A DNA stretch of 64,000 bases from Kiritimatiellales bacterium (GTDB taxonomy: Bacteria; Verrucomicrobiota; Kiritimatiellia; Kiritimatiellales; Pontiellaceae). Below the pieces are notes generated by a model. That model saw nothing but the letters and a program-made list of their open reading frames with translations. It was not told the origin of the DNA and searched no databases. The DNA is taken from contig QKAU01000007.1 in NCBI GenBank assembly GCA_003246265.1, positions 51,461 through 115,460 on the forward strand, given 5' to 3'. Below, in pieces: positions 17,675 through 26,280 of the stretch. Position numbers and translations under genes: made by a program. Position 1 is the stretch's first letter, and the number at the start of each line of letters is the position of its first letter.

Positions 17675-19054
17675 TCAGTTCTTCAGGCTGTGGATCGGGG
17701 CCGGAATCCGCCCGCCGAAGCGCACGAACCGCGAGGACTTTCCCGCGTTGCGTATGGGCAATACCACACTTTCGCCGAACAATCCACCGAAAGAGACGAA
17801 ATCCCCGGCCTCCTTGCCGGGTACCGGGATCAGCCGCACCGCCGTCGTTTTGGAGTTGATCACGCCGATCATCAGCTCGTCGGCCATGATCGCCGCCAGG
17901 GTATCCGCATCGGTCGAGCCGGGAACCGGAACCATGTCGAGCCCCACCGAGCAGACGGAGGTCATCGCCTCCAGCTTTTCAAGCACCAGGCACCCCTCCT
18001 TCGCCGCGCCGGCCAGCTCCGCGTCCTCCATTACCGGGATGAAGGCGCCACTCAGTCCTCCTACGCTCTGCGAAGCGAACGATCCACCCTTCTTCACCGC
18101 GTCGTTGAGCAGGGCCACGATGGCCGTCGACCCCGGCGCTCCGATGGCATCGACCCCCAGGATCTTCAGGATCTCCCCCACGCTGTCGCCCACCGACGGC
18201 GTCGGCGCCAGCGAAAGGTCGACCACGCCGAACGGCAGGCGCAGCGCCTCGGCGACCTGCCGCCCGATCAATTCGCCGCAGCGCGTCACCCGGAAGGTCG
18301 CCTGCTTGATCTCCTCGGCCAGGTCGTCGAGTCCCAGCGGCTTGCCGCCCGCGGCGGCAATCTTGCGATCGAGCGCCCGGGCGATGACCCCCGGGCCGCT
18401 GACGCCGACGTTGATGACCGCCTCCGCCTCGCCCAACCCGTGGATCGCCCCGGCCATGAAGGGGTTGTCGCCCGGCTGGTTGGCGAACACGACGAACTTG
18501 GCCGCGCCGAATCCGCTGCTCGCCCTGCTCGCCTCGGCCGTCTCCTTGACCGTCCGGCCCAGCAGCGCCACGGCGTCCATGTTCAACCCGTGGCGGGTCG
18601 AACCGGCATTGATCGAGGAGCAGACCTTGGCCGTCGTCGCCAGGGCTTCGGGGACCGACTCGATCAGGCTGCGGTCGCCCAGGCCGATCCCCTTTTCAAC
18701 GTTGGCCGAAAAGCCGCCGATGATGTCGATGCCTACATTGGCCGCCGCCTGGTCGAGCGCCTTTGCGAGCCGCACGAACTCCTCGCGCCCGAAGCCCGCG
18801 CCGATGTGCGCGACGGGCGTGACGGCGATGCGCTTGTTGACGACCGGCACGCCGTACTTGCGGCCGATGCGGTTGCAGGTATCCACGAAATTGCCGGCCA
18901 GCCGGCCGATCTTCGCCTCGATCCTGCACGCCGTGCCCTCGGCATCGCCGACGCGGCAATCGAGCAGGCTGATGCCCATGGTGACGGCGCGCACATCCAG
19001 GTGCTCCTTCTGGATCATGTCGACGGTTTTCAGAATCTGGTCGGATCGGATCAT
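17675..19054 (-). CDS. UPF0210 family protein (PFL/DUF711)
   Basis: A protein of 459 residues, the usual length of the family. The N-terminus IRSDQILKTVDMIQKEHLDVRAVTMGISLLDC is characteristic. VVNKRIAVTPVAHIGAG, NAGSTRHGLNMDAVALLG and GVSGPGVIARAL are further landmarks. Its biochemical role is not established; the fold is related to glycyl-radical-enzyme-like (PFL) proteins but without an obvious activation site. It follows an ACT-domain gene by 27 bases, the arrangement commonly conserved for UPF0210 and UPF0237. A regulatory link to the ACT protein, perhaps amino-acid sensing, is inferred. Confidence 0.85.
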   Translation of the reverse strand: MIRSDQILKTVDMIQKEHLDVRAVTMGISLLDCRVGDAEGTACRIEAKIGRLAGNFVDTCNRIGRKYGVPVVNKRIAVTPVAHIGAGFGREEFVRLAKALDQAAANVGIDIIGGFSANVEKGIGLGDRSLIESVPEALATTAKVCSSINAGSTRHGLNMDAVALLGRTVKETAEASRASSGFGAAKFVVFANQPGDNPFMAGAIHGLGEAEAVINVGVSGPGVIARALDRKIAAAGGKPLGLDDLAEEIKQATFRVTRCGELIGRQVAEALRLPFGVVDLSLAPTPSVGDSVGEILKILGVDAIGAPGSTAIVALLNDAVKKGGSFASQSVGGLSGAFIPVMEDAELAGAAKEGCLVLEKLEAMTSVCSVGLDMVPVPGSTDADTLAAIMADELMIGVINSKTTAVRLIPVPGKEAGDFVSFGGLFGESVVLPIRNAGKSSRFVRFGGRIPAPIHSLKN

Positions 19055-19081
19055 GGTCTCGGTCTTCGGTTTGCTGGTTCC

Positions 19082-19621
19082 CTAGATTTCGTTCGTGGCC
19101 CGGAAGATGTCGTTGTGCTGGAGCACGAGGTTCAGGCCGCTCGCCTTGCCGAACTGCGCGAGCTCGGTCTCGAACCGCTCCATCGAGGCGATGCCCGAAA
19201 GGTCGAGCTGGAGCATCATCGTGTACTGGTCGCCCTCGACGTGCGACGCGAGGTCGACGATATTGACGCCGCGGTCGCAGCAGAAGCGCGAAACCTGGGC
19301 GACCAGGCCGACGCGGTCGCGCCCGACGGCGGAGAGGACATAGGCCTGCGCCTGGTCTTCGGCCCGTTCCAGCGGACCTTCGTGCAGTACGACGCTGACG
19401 TGCGCCGAGGTTCCCCCGGCCAGGACCTGCTCCACCTGCTCCGTGGAGACGGACGGGGGGAAGCTGGCCACCAGGATCATGGTGAAATAGCCGCAGAGGA
19501 CCGATTCGCGCAGGTCGGCCAGGTTGCCGCCCAGCGAGCCGATGCCTTCGGTCATCTCCGCCACGATGCCCGGCCGGTCCCGGTCCATCACCGATATCAC
19601 CATGATCTTCGCTTCCACCAT
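19082..19621 (-). CDS. Tandem ACT-domain protein (GcvR/UPF0237-like)
   Basis: The start at 19621 has GGGGGA upstream; the longer open frame to 20158 is the shadow of the opposite gene. The protein is 179 residues with two ACT domains. The first begins AKIMVISVMDRDRPGIVAEM and the second AYVLSAVGRDRVGLVAQVSRF, each with the DRxGIV/GLV loop. ACT domains bind amino acids and regulate partner proteins. It is upstream of the UPF0210 gene in the same direction, a widely conserved pair. A GcvR-like regulatory role is possible. Confidence 0.85.
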   Translation of the reverse strand: MVEAKIMVISVMDRDRPGIVAEMTEGIGSLGGNLADLRESVLCGYFTMILVASFPPSVSTEQVEQVLAGGTSAHVSVVLHEGPLERAEDQAQAYVLSAVGRDRVGLVAQVSRFCCDRGVNIVDLASHVEGDQYTMMLQLDLSGIASMERFETELAQFGKASGLNLVLQHNDIFRATNEI

Positions 19622-19799
19622 CGTTCCCCCAATCTCGAAACGCGCGGGAGTATTCCCGCTGCGCGTCCTCTTGGGAACAAAAAAAGCGGCCGCGTTGCGC
19701 GTCCGGGCTCCGTCCCCAGCCCGATAATGTCTCTTATTTGGAATTGGAAGCCCGCCCTGCCTGACTGTAGATTGCCCGTGAAAGGAGCCGAAGACCCTC

Positions 19800-20558
19800 G
19801 TGAGGCGCCTGTACACCATCGCCATCGCCTTCTTGGTCGCCACCCGCATCGCCGCGGCATCCGGCCCGGCCGAGTTCGGCCAGCGCATCGCCGCCATGGA
19901 AGACCGGTACGGCATCCGCATCCACTGCGCCCCCGATCCAGCCACCGCCTTCCCGGCCTCGTGGCTCGCCCCGGCGCTGGCCCTGGAATGCCGTCCGCTG
20001 GCCGACGACGATACCGGGCGGATGGTCGATCTCGTCGAACGGTTCCTCGCGGCCCACCCCGATGAAACCATCGCCCGCGAACTGAAGCACATCCATCTCT
20101 TCGGCTCGCTCGGCTTCCGCGGCCGGGCGTACGGCGGAACCCACGCCGGCAGCTCCATGTACGTCGTGGGCGGGAGGGCGGATGACGGCTACACCGACGA
20201 ATTCATCCTCCAGCGCCTCCACTCCGAATTCTCCAGCATCCTGCTGGAGCACCACCCCTTCCCGACCGCGGCATGGGTGCGGCTGAACCCCGCCCGCTTC
20301 AACTATTCGGGCAACGGCTTCGAGATGCTCGGCCGCGGCGACCTCTACGAAGGTTCGCCGCAGGGCCGCGCCAGCGGTTTCCTGCTCAACTATTGCATGT
20401 CCAGCACCGAGAACGACTTCAACATGCTCTCGGCCTGGCTCTTCACGAAACCTGCCGAGCTCGCGGCGGTGGCGCGGCAGTATCCCGCCATCCAGGGCAA
20501 GCTCGAGCTTGCCGAAACCTTCTACCGATCGGTCTCCGCCTCCTACCTCTTCGACTGA
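19800..20558 (+). CDS. Exported hypothetical protein, possible degenerate zincin
   Basis: A GTG start at 19800, with GGAG about 12 bases upstream, gives 252 residues. Residues 1-20 are a signal peptide (IAIAFLVATRIAAA), so the protein is exported. Residues 140-152 read LHSEFSSILLEHH. In zinc-binding metallopeptidases of this general shape the equivalent stretch is LHxEFxHIL with HExxH ligands. Here both ligand histidines appear replaced by Ser. It may therefore be a non-catalytic zincin-fold protein. That comparison is from memory and weak. It lies 4 bases before the LIM/DA1-like gene, so the two are co-transcribed. Confidence 0.5.
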   Translation: MRRLYTIAIAFLVATRIAAASGPAEFGQRIAAMEDRYGIRIHCAPDPATAFPASWLAPALALECRPLADDDTGRMVDLVERFLAAHPDETIARELKHIHLFGSLGFRGRAYGGTHAGSSMYVVGGRADDGYTDEFILQRLHSEFSSILLEHHPFPTAAWVRLNPARFNYSGNGFEMLGRGDLYEGSPQGRASGFLLNYCMSSTENDFNMLSAWLFTKPAELAAVARQYPAIQGKLELAETFYRSVSASYLFD

Positions 20559-20562
20559 CCGC

Positions 20563-21606
20563 ATGACCCCCGGCAGGCAAAGGCATCCCCCCTGGACCCG
20601 AAGGATCTTCATCCTGGCGGCTGGCTGCGCGGCACCGGCTTTGGCCAATGCGGAGCGGTGCGCGGTCTGCGGCAGGAAGCTCCATGCCCGCTCCTGGATC
20701 TTCGAAGGCAAGTTGTGCTGCTCCGAAACCTGCGTCGATAGGCTCCGGCCGCGCTGTTCCATGTGCGGGCAGTCGATGAGGGGCGAATACATCGAAGCAG
20801 AAGGGAAGCTGTACTGCGGCAATGCCTGCCTCGAACGAACGTTTCCGAAATGCGAAATCTGCAAGGGACCCATCCGCAAGGGCTACACCATCACGTCCCA
20901 CCGCTACTGCGAAAACTGCGTGCAGAGCCTGCCCACCTGCTTCTCCTGCGGCCTGCCGGCCGCCCACCCCACGCACCTGGGGGATGGACGCGACATCTGC
21001 GTCCACTGCCTGCGCTGGGCGGTCACGAAGCCGGCACCGGCCGAAATGCACTACGACCGGGTGCGCCGGCAGCTGGAAGCCTGGACGGGGCTTCCCCTCG
21101 CCACCCTCCCCGCGCTCGAACTGGTCGACCTCGGCGAAATGCAGCGCCTCGCCAAGGAGATCCGCAAGTCCGACGCCCCCGTCTCCGTGCGCGGACTCTA
21201 CAGCCGCCAGACCACCGTCACGCGTCGGCGCGTCCTGGGCACATGGAAGGTGGATGGTGCCGAAGAGCGTGAATGCATCTATATTGTCGACCACCTGCAC
21301 GACGAGGTCTTCCGGGTCGCGGCCATGCATGAACTGATGCACGATCTGATCCATGAGCATTTCCCGCGGCTGGCCGATGCGCCCCTCTGGGTCCATGAGG
21401 GGGTCTGCCAGCAGGCCGCCGCCGAATACTGCCGCCGCCGCAACCAGGTCGACATCCTCCACGGCATCGAGCAGTGCGAGGACCCCGACTACGGCGACGG
21501 CTACCGCTACATCCATGCCCTTACCGGGTTCGAGGGCTGGCCCGCCCTGCGCCGCTGGATGGAAACGGTCGACGTAGCCGCCCTTCCGGCTACCGCGCCA
21601 CGCTGA
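20563..21606 (+). CDS. Exported LIM-type zinc-ribbon/DA1-like metallopeptidase
   Basis: The ATG at 20563 follows the previous stop by 4 bases. The protein is 347 residues. Residues about 12-30 (RRIFILAAGCAAPALANA) are a signal sequence. Residues 30-150 hold repeated CxxC pairs (CAVCG, CSMCG, CEICK, CENC, CFSCG, CVHC), a LIM-like zinc array. The C-terminal domain has the zinc motif HELMH at residues 256-260 and a likely third ligand in WVHEG (Glu279). This is the order of LIM plus peptidase seen in plant DA1. DA1 is a ubiquitin-activated peptidase, but this protein is probably exported, so its role must differ. The substrate is unknown. Confidence 0.7.
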   Translation: MTPGRQRHPPWTRRIFILAAGCAAPALANAERCAVCGRKLHARSWIFEGKLCCSETCVDRLRPRCSMCGQSMRGEYIEAEGKLYCGNACLERTFPKCEICKGPIRKGYTITSHRYCENCVQSLPTCFSCGLPAAHPTHLGDGRDICVHCLRWAVTKPAPAEMHYDRVRRQLEAWTGLPLATLPALELVDLGEMQRLAKEIRKSDAPVSVRGLYSRQTTVTRRRVLGTWKVDGAEERECIYIVDHLHDEVFRVAAMHELMHDLIHEHFPRLADAPLWVHEGVCQQAAAEYCRRRNQVDILHGIEQCEDPDYGDGYRYIHALTGFEGWPALRRWMETVDVAALPATAPR

Positions 21607-22750
21607 CCCGGCGAAGGCGCAGGAACAATCCGCGCCCCAAAAGCAGGGCGATGAACGCCCCAAAGGCCAGCAGCATTCCGTGGAGATCCGTCAGCCAGTC
21701 GCGCACGCCGGCGGTGCGGTCGAGCGTGAGCAGCTGCAGCGATTCGGTGATGGCCGCGAACAAGAGCAGGTCGAACGCGACTTTGGCGAAATACGAAGGA
21801 TGCTGCCGCTCGAGGGCGGCGGAGCAATAGACCAGGAAGCAGAGGGTGGCGAAGAGGACGAAATGCCCCGCCTCGTGCGCACTGCCGACCGCATGGTTGA
21901 ACTGGTCGATGCGCGCGGTGTCGGCATCCGTAAGGACGGGTTTGGCGGGCCCGGGCGGCGCAGTGGATGCGGACGGCGGCGGGGCCCGGCGCCGAGCCTG
22001 CTCGGCTACCTGCCGGGCGGCCTCGGCCTTGATCCCTTCGCTCGCCTCCTGGATCCACTTTCCGGGCATCAGCGTCCCCGCGAGGATCGCCAGGGCGTTG
22101 AGTAGGATCAGGAGCCGCAGCCTGCGCCGGTGGAGCCGGCAGCGTCGGAAAAAGAGGAATCCCGTTCCGATCCAGAGCAGCGCGAAGAGTCCCCGCCACC
22201 AGGCGAAGGACGGCCGTAGCCGGACCGGCTCCACCTGGATCGAATCGAACCACGCCGTGCCCGAGCTGCCACCCTGCTGGAGGGAGCAGTCGACATGCAC
22301 CGTTCCGGGTGCGATGGTGAAGACATCCTCGCATGTCTTCCAGCCGGCGGTGCCTTTCTTGGCCACGACGCCGTGGATGCCGGGGATCCACTTGTCGCCG
22401 GCATCGTACTGCAGCAGCAGGATACGCGCACAGCTCCACTCGTAGCGGCCCTGCTCAACCCGATCGGTCCTGATGCGGGCGCGGACGCGGATGAGCGGGA
22501 ACCGGTTGGCTCCGGGCATCCGGAAGTTGAGGGAAGCCGGAACTCCGCCCACCGGAACCGCAAGCGTGAAAACGCCGTTGGTTTCGGTGCAGTCGCCTCG
22601 ACCACGCGTGGCGTCGGCCATGCCCGGCATCTGGAGGAGCGGCGGGGCGACAGGTTCGTGGCGGTCGTAAAGGCCCCAGAACGAAAGGGTGGCTGCCAGC
22701 AGGATGATTGCCGGCAGCCGCAGCCTCAATTTCTCCAGCACATGGCTCAT
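21590..22750 (-). CDS. VanZ-like membrane protein with N-terminal extracytoplasmic domain
   Basis: A protein of 386 residues. Residues 12-30 are a membrane segment. About 170 residues of predicted beta structure follow (for example VRARIRTDRVEQGRYEW and ILLLQYDAG), resembling a jelly-roll ligand-binding domain. Further helices come next, and the C-terminal VanZ core has EAGHFVLFATLCFLVY and AAITESLQLLTLDRTAGVRDWLTDLHG. VanZ proteins were named for teicoplanin resistance, but most act in unknown envelope functions. It overlaps the convergent LIM-peptidase gene by 17 bases. Confidence 0.75.
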   Translation of the reverse strand: MSHVLEKLRLRLPAIILLAATLSFWGLYDRHEPVAPPLLQMPGMADATRGRGDCTETNGVFTLAVPVGGVPASLNFRMPGANRFPLIRVRARIRTDRVEQGRYEWSCARILLLQYDAGDKWIPGIHGVVAKKGTAGWKTCEDVFTIAPGTVHVDCSLQQGGSSGTAWFDSIQVEPVRLRPSFAWWRGLFALLWIGTGFLFFRRCRLHRRRLRLLILLNALAILAGTLMPGKWIQEASEGIKAEAARQVAEQARRRAPPPSASTAPPGPAKPVLTDADTARIDQFNHAVGSAHEAGHFVLFATLCFLVYCSAALERQHPSYFAKVAFDLLLFAAITESLQLLTLDRTAGVRDWLTDLHGMLLAFGAFIALLLGRGLFLRLRRVSVAR

Positions 22751-22789
22751 GCGGGGCAGAAGCTATCATGCGGCGCCGGGAAGCCCAAC

Positions 22790-23788
22790 CTATTCTTCGC
22801 GCACCTCGACCTTGTGGCGGAAGATGTGGTGGATGAACCAGGTATAGCCCAATACGATCGGCATCCCGACGAGCGCGATGACCAGCATGGCGGTGAGGGT
22901 CAGCTGCGACGACGATGAATTGTAGATGGTGAGGCTCAGCTCCAGGTCGTTGGACGCCGGAACCATGTACGGAAAGAGGGCCGCCGCCACCGAGAGCATG
23001 ACCAGCGCGATCGCGAAGCACGACGAAAGAAACGCCTGCACGGCCCTCCCCTTGGCGTTCAGGACCCGGCTGACGGCGATCTCCGCCAGCGCCAGCACCA
23101 GCAGGATCGGCGGCACCGGCTTGAGATCGCGCAGGTAGGCCAGCAAACCCCAGACCGCCGCGGCCAGGAAGAGCACGAGGTAGATCCACCACGACTTGGC
23201 GGCCCAGCCCCGCGCCCGCTCCGCCGCCTCGCCTTCGAGCTTCATGGCCAGGTAGAGCGCGCCGTGGTAGGCGAACATCGAGAGCCCGACCAGGCCCACC
23301 AGCAGGGCGAAGGGATTGAGCAGGGCCACGAATCCGCCGGTGTAGTCGCTGTATTCATCCAGCTCCAGGCCGCGCAGGATGTTGCCGATCGCCACGCCGT
23401 AGAGGACGGAAGGCAGGATGCTGCCGAGCGAAAAGGCGACATCCCACGCCTTCACCCACCCGGGATGGTCGACCTTGTTGCGGAACTCGATGGCGACGGC
23501 CCGGAAGATCAGGCCGAGCAGCACGAGCATCATTGCCAGGTAGAAGCCGCTGAACGCCGTGGCATAGACGGCGGGAAAGGCGGCGAAGAGCGCGCCGCCG
23601 GCCGTCAGCAACCACACCTCGTTGCCGTCCCAGAACGGCTCGATGGAGCGGATGAAGGCGCTGCGATCGCCCTTGCGCTTCGCGAAGAGGTGCCAGAAGC
23701 CGACCCCCAGGTCGAAGCCGTCGAGGATGGCGTAGCCGATGACGAGAATGCCGATGATCAGGAACCAGATGATTTGCAGCGCAACCAT
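22790..23788 (-). CDS. cydB: Cytochrome bd-type quinol oxidase subunit II
   Basis: A protein of 332 residues starting MVALQIIWFLIIGILVIGYAILDGFDLGVGF, the characteristic CydB N-terminus. WDGNEVWLLTAGGALFAAFPAVYA is the second conserved stretch, and eight to nine membrane segments are visible. It is the partner of CydA one base upstream. The complex reduces oxygen to water with quinol and has high oxygen affinity, in the cytoplasmic membrane. No CydX-type small subunit was found between the gene end and the next gene. Confidence 0.95.
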   Translation of the reverse strand: MVALQIIWFLIIGILVIGYAILDGFDLGVGFWHLFAKRKGDRSAFIRSIEPFWDGNEVWLLTAGGALFAAFPAVYATAFSGFYLAMMLVLLGLIFRAVAIEFRNKVDHPGWVKAWDVAFSLGSILPSVLYGVAIGNILRGLELDEYSDYTGGFVALLNPFALLVGLVGLSMFAYHGALYLAMKLEGEAAERARGWAAKSWWIYLVLFLAAAVWGLLAYLRDLKPVPPILLVLALAEIAVSRVLNAKGRAVQAFLSSCFAIALVMLSVAAALFPYMVPASNDLELSLTIYNSSSSQLTLTAMLVIALVGMPIVLGYTWFIHHIFRHKVEVREE

Positions 23789-23789
23789 G

Positions 23790-25127
23790 TTAGGCCACCT
23801 TTCCTTCCCCCAGGGTTTCGATCGGTTCAGGCCCCCTGTGGAACTGCCGCCGGAGCAGGTAGATCCAGAGGCCGAAGAGGAGCGAGTAGATTAGCGAGAA
23901 CATGATGATCGAGGCCAGGACCTGCCCGGCGGGCACGGAGCTGGAAACGGCGTCGGCCGTGCGAAGCTCGCCGTAGACCACCCATGGCTGGCGGCCGACC
24001 TCGGCGGCGATCCAGCCGAATTCGTTGGCCAGGAACGGAACGGGCACCGTCAGGGCCGCCGCCCAGAGGAACAGCCTCGTCGTGGCCAGTTTCTTCGTGA
24101 GCCAGAGGATGACGCCGACGAAGGCGACCAGCGCCATCCACATGCCCATGTAGAACATCAGGTGGAAGGACCAGAAGGAGAGCGCCACCGGTGGGCGGTC
24201 CTCGGGGGGGAAGTCCTTGAGCCCCTGCACCTCGGTATCGAACTTGCCTCCGATGAAAAGGCTGACCAGTCCCGGGATGCGCAGCGCGAAGCGGTTCGTT
24301 TCGTCCTCCTGGTCGGGCCATCCGAAGAGCATCAGCGGCGCTTCGGTCTGCGTCTCCCAAAGCCCCTCGAAGGCGGCGAGCTTGGCCGGCTGTGTCTGGG
24401 AGACCTGGAAGCCGTGGTGGTGGCCTACCACCATGGTCAGCATGATCACGCCGAAGGCCGGTACGACGGCCGAGCGCATCGATGCGCGCGCGAATTCGAC
24501 ATGCCTTCCCTTGAGCAGCTGCCATGCGGAGGTGCCCAGGATGAAGAAGGTGCCGACGGTGAGGGCCCCCATGACCACATGGAAATAGCGCGGAAGCGTG
24601 GAGGGGTTGAATACCGCCTCCCAGAAGTTGACCAGCACGGCGCGTCCCTCCACCACCTCGTAGCCGGCGGGCGTCTGCTGCCAGGAATTGGCCACAACGA
24701 TCCAGAACGCCGAGAGGGTTGCCCCTACGGCGACCATCAGGCTGGAGAACCAGTACATCCGCTGCGACACCCGTTTCCGGCCGTAGAGCAGGATGCCGAG
24801 GAAGCTCGATTCCAGGAAGAAGGCGAAGACTCCTTCCGCCGCAAGCGGGGCGCCGAAGATGTCGCCCACGAACCGGGAGTAGTCGGCCCAGTTGGTGCCG
24901 AACTGGAATTCCATGACAATGCCCGAGGCCACGCCGATGATGAAGGAGATGGCGAAGACCTTGGTCCAGAACCGTGCGAGCTGCTGACTGACCGCATCGC
25001 CGTTTTCCTGGTAGCGATTGTTGTAGTGGAAGATCATCCATCCCAGGCCGATCGTGAGCGGTGGGAAGAGGTAGTGGAACCCTATCGTCAGGGCGAACTG
25101 TATCCGGGCTAGCATGACCGCATCCAT
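23790..25127 (-). CDS. cydA: Cytochrome bd-type quinol oxidase subunit I
   Basis: A protein of 445 residues. The N-terminal RIQFALTIGFHYLFPPLTIGL has the axial heme histidine at residue 18. GNFWEA-like VNFWEAVFNPSTLPRYFHVVMGALTVG and the GRQPWVVYGELRTADAVS segment near residue 380 are conserved in the family. The length is that of the short form (CioA-like), without the long periplasmic Q-loop insert. It forms the oxidase with CydB, whose gene follows after one base. A microaerobic lifestyle is suggested. The start at 25127 has GGAAAACTCC-type poor spacing, and no better start was seen. Confidence 0.95.
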   Translation of the reverse strand: MDAVMLARIQFALTIGFHYLFPPLTIGLGWMIFHYNNRYQENGDAVSQQLARFWTKVFAISFIIGVASGIVMEFQFGTNWADYSRFVGDIFGAPLAAEGVFAFFLESSFLGILLYGRKRVSQRMYWFSSLMVAVGATLSAFWIVVANSWQQTPAGYEVVEGRAVLVNFWEAVFNPSTLPRYFHVVMGALTVGTFFILGTSAWQLLKGRHVEFARASMRSAVVPAFGVIMLTMVVGHHHGFQVSQTQPAKLAAFEGLWETQTEAPLMLFGWPDQEDETNRFALRIPGLVSLFIGGKFDTEVQGLKDFPPEDRPPVALSFWSFHLMFYMGMWMALVAFVGVILWLTKKLATTRLFLWAAALTVPVPFLANEFGWIAAEVGRQPWVVYGELRTADAVSSSVPAGQVLASIIMFSLIYSLLFGLWIYLLRRQFHRGPEPIETLGEGKVA

Positions 25128-25162
25128 GGAAAACTCCTCGTATTTTTAGCGCGCCTCAAAAC

Positions 25163-25191
25163 ACGCACAGTTGAATACACGAATTGTGCGT
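25163..25191. promoter_or_regulatory. Inverted repeat upstream of cydA
   Basis: The half-sites ACGCACA (25163-25169) and TGTGCGT (25185-25191) form a perfect 7-base inverted repeat with 15 bases between them. It sits 36 bases upstream of the cydA start, in the position expected of an operator. It matches no redox-regulator consensus that I know (FNR or Rex), so the regulator is unknown. Confidence 0.4.
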
Positions 25192-25283
25192 TGATGCATA
25201 CCTCCACCAAAGAGGCATTTCAATACCCATTTACCAGTTTATTCGGGATGCGGCCTTCCAGCCGCGTGCCGCGGCAGTTTGGG

Positions 25284-26144
25284 TCAGAGGCTGGAGCCGC
25301 GCCAATGGAGCTTCTGGGCAAGGACGGCGAAATAGCTGTGACTTGCGAGCTGGAGGAAGCGGACGGGGTGCGGGCTGCGGCGGATCTCGATCCTGCCGCC
25401 CTGCTCCATCTGGTATTCGTCCTGCCCGTCAATCGAAAGGATCAGTTCCTTGGCGGCGCCAACGACCTCGATCCCGATCACGCTGGAATTGGGAACCACG
25501 AGCGGGCGGGACGAGAGGGTGTGCGGGCAGATCACGTTGATCCCGAGTCCACCGATGCCCGGATGGAGGATCGGCCCCCCGGCGGAGAGCGAATGGCCCG
25601 TGCTGCCCGTCGGGGTCGAAACGATCATGCCGTCGCACATGAACGTCCCCACGTTTTCGTCGTTGACGCGCAGTGCCAGGGTGACAATGCGCGATGAAGC
25701 CCCCCATCCGAGGACGATGTCGTTGAGCGCCCTTTCTTCGCCAACCTGCGTGCCGCCGCGGAAGATCCTGCATTCGGCGATCTCGCGCTCCGAAACCTTG
25801 AAAGTCTGCTTCGCGATGGCCTCCAGCGCCTGCTCCATCTCGGTGTCGGCCACGCTGGTGAGGAATCCAAGGCTGCCCAGGTTGATTCCCATGATAGGCA
25901 CGCGGGATCCATGCAGGGCGCGGGCGGTGTAGAGCACCGTGCCGTCACCCCCCAGTGCAAGCGCCACGTCGACGTACCGGCCGAACTCGCCGGCGGGCAC
26001 CCATTCCGCGCCGAGGATCCCGGCCATGGCTTTGTCCTCGGCGAACAGCTGGAAGCCATGCGCCTCCGCCAGGCTGCGCAGGCTGGACAATACGCCCTCC
26101 GAACGCGGGCGCTTGGTGTTGACGACGACGCCGATCTTCTTCAT
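25284..26144 (-). CDS. nadK: NAD kinase
   Basis: The start at 26144 (MKKIGVVVNTKRPRS) is the family's usual N-terminus, so the longer frame to 26195 was rejected. The protein is 286 residues. The catalytic and NAD-binding motif VALALGGDGTVL has its Asp at residue 67. MGINLGSLGFLT, LNDIVLG and the SLSAGGPILHP segment are the other landmarks (GxxxGFLT, NDxV and the triphosphate loop). It phosphorylates NAD to NADP in the cytoplasm. It has its own transcription unit, divergent from pgm. Confidence 0.95.
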   Translation of the reverse strand: MKKIGVVVNTKRPRSEGVLSSLRSLAEAHGFQLFAEDKAMAGILGAEWVPAGEFGRYVDVALALGGDGTVLYTARALHGSRVPIMGINLGSLGFLTSVADTEMEQALEAIAKQTFKVSEREIAECRIFRGGTQVGEERALNDIVLGWGASSRIVTLALRVNDENVGTFMCDGMIVSTPTGSTGHSLSAGGPILHPGIGGLGINVICPHTLSSRPLVVPNSSVIGIEVVGAAKELILSIDGQDEYQMEQGGRIEIRRSPHPVRFLQLASHSYFAVLAQKLHWRGSSL

Positions 26145-26280
26145 GCGCGCACTATAGTTCTCCACCGTCCGCTTTCCAAGGCCCGTGGGAGCCATTTTTC
26201 AAGCTAAACCGTTGAGTTGCGGGGGGTGGCTCTGCTAAGCAATACCCCGTTTGAACCACAGGCAATTCCAAGGAGAAAAA

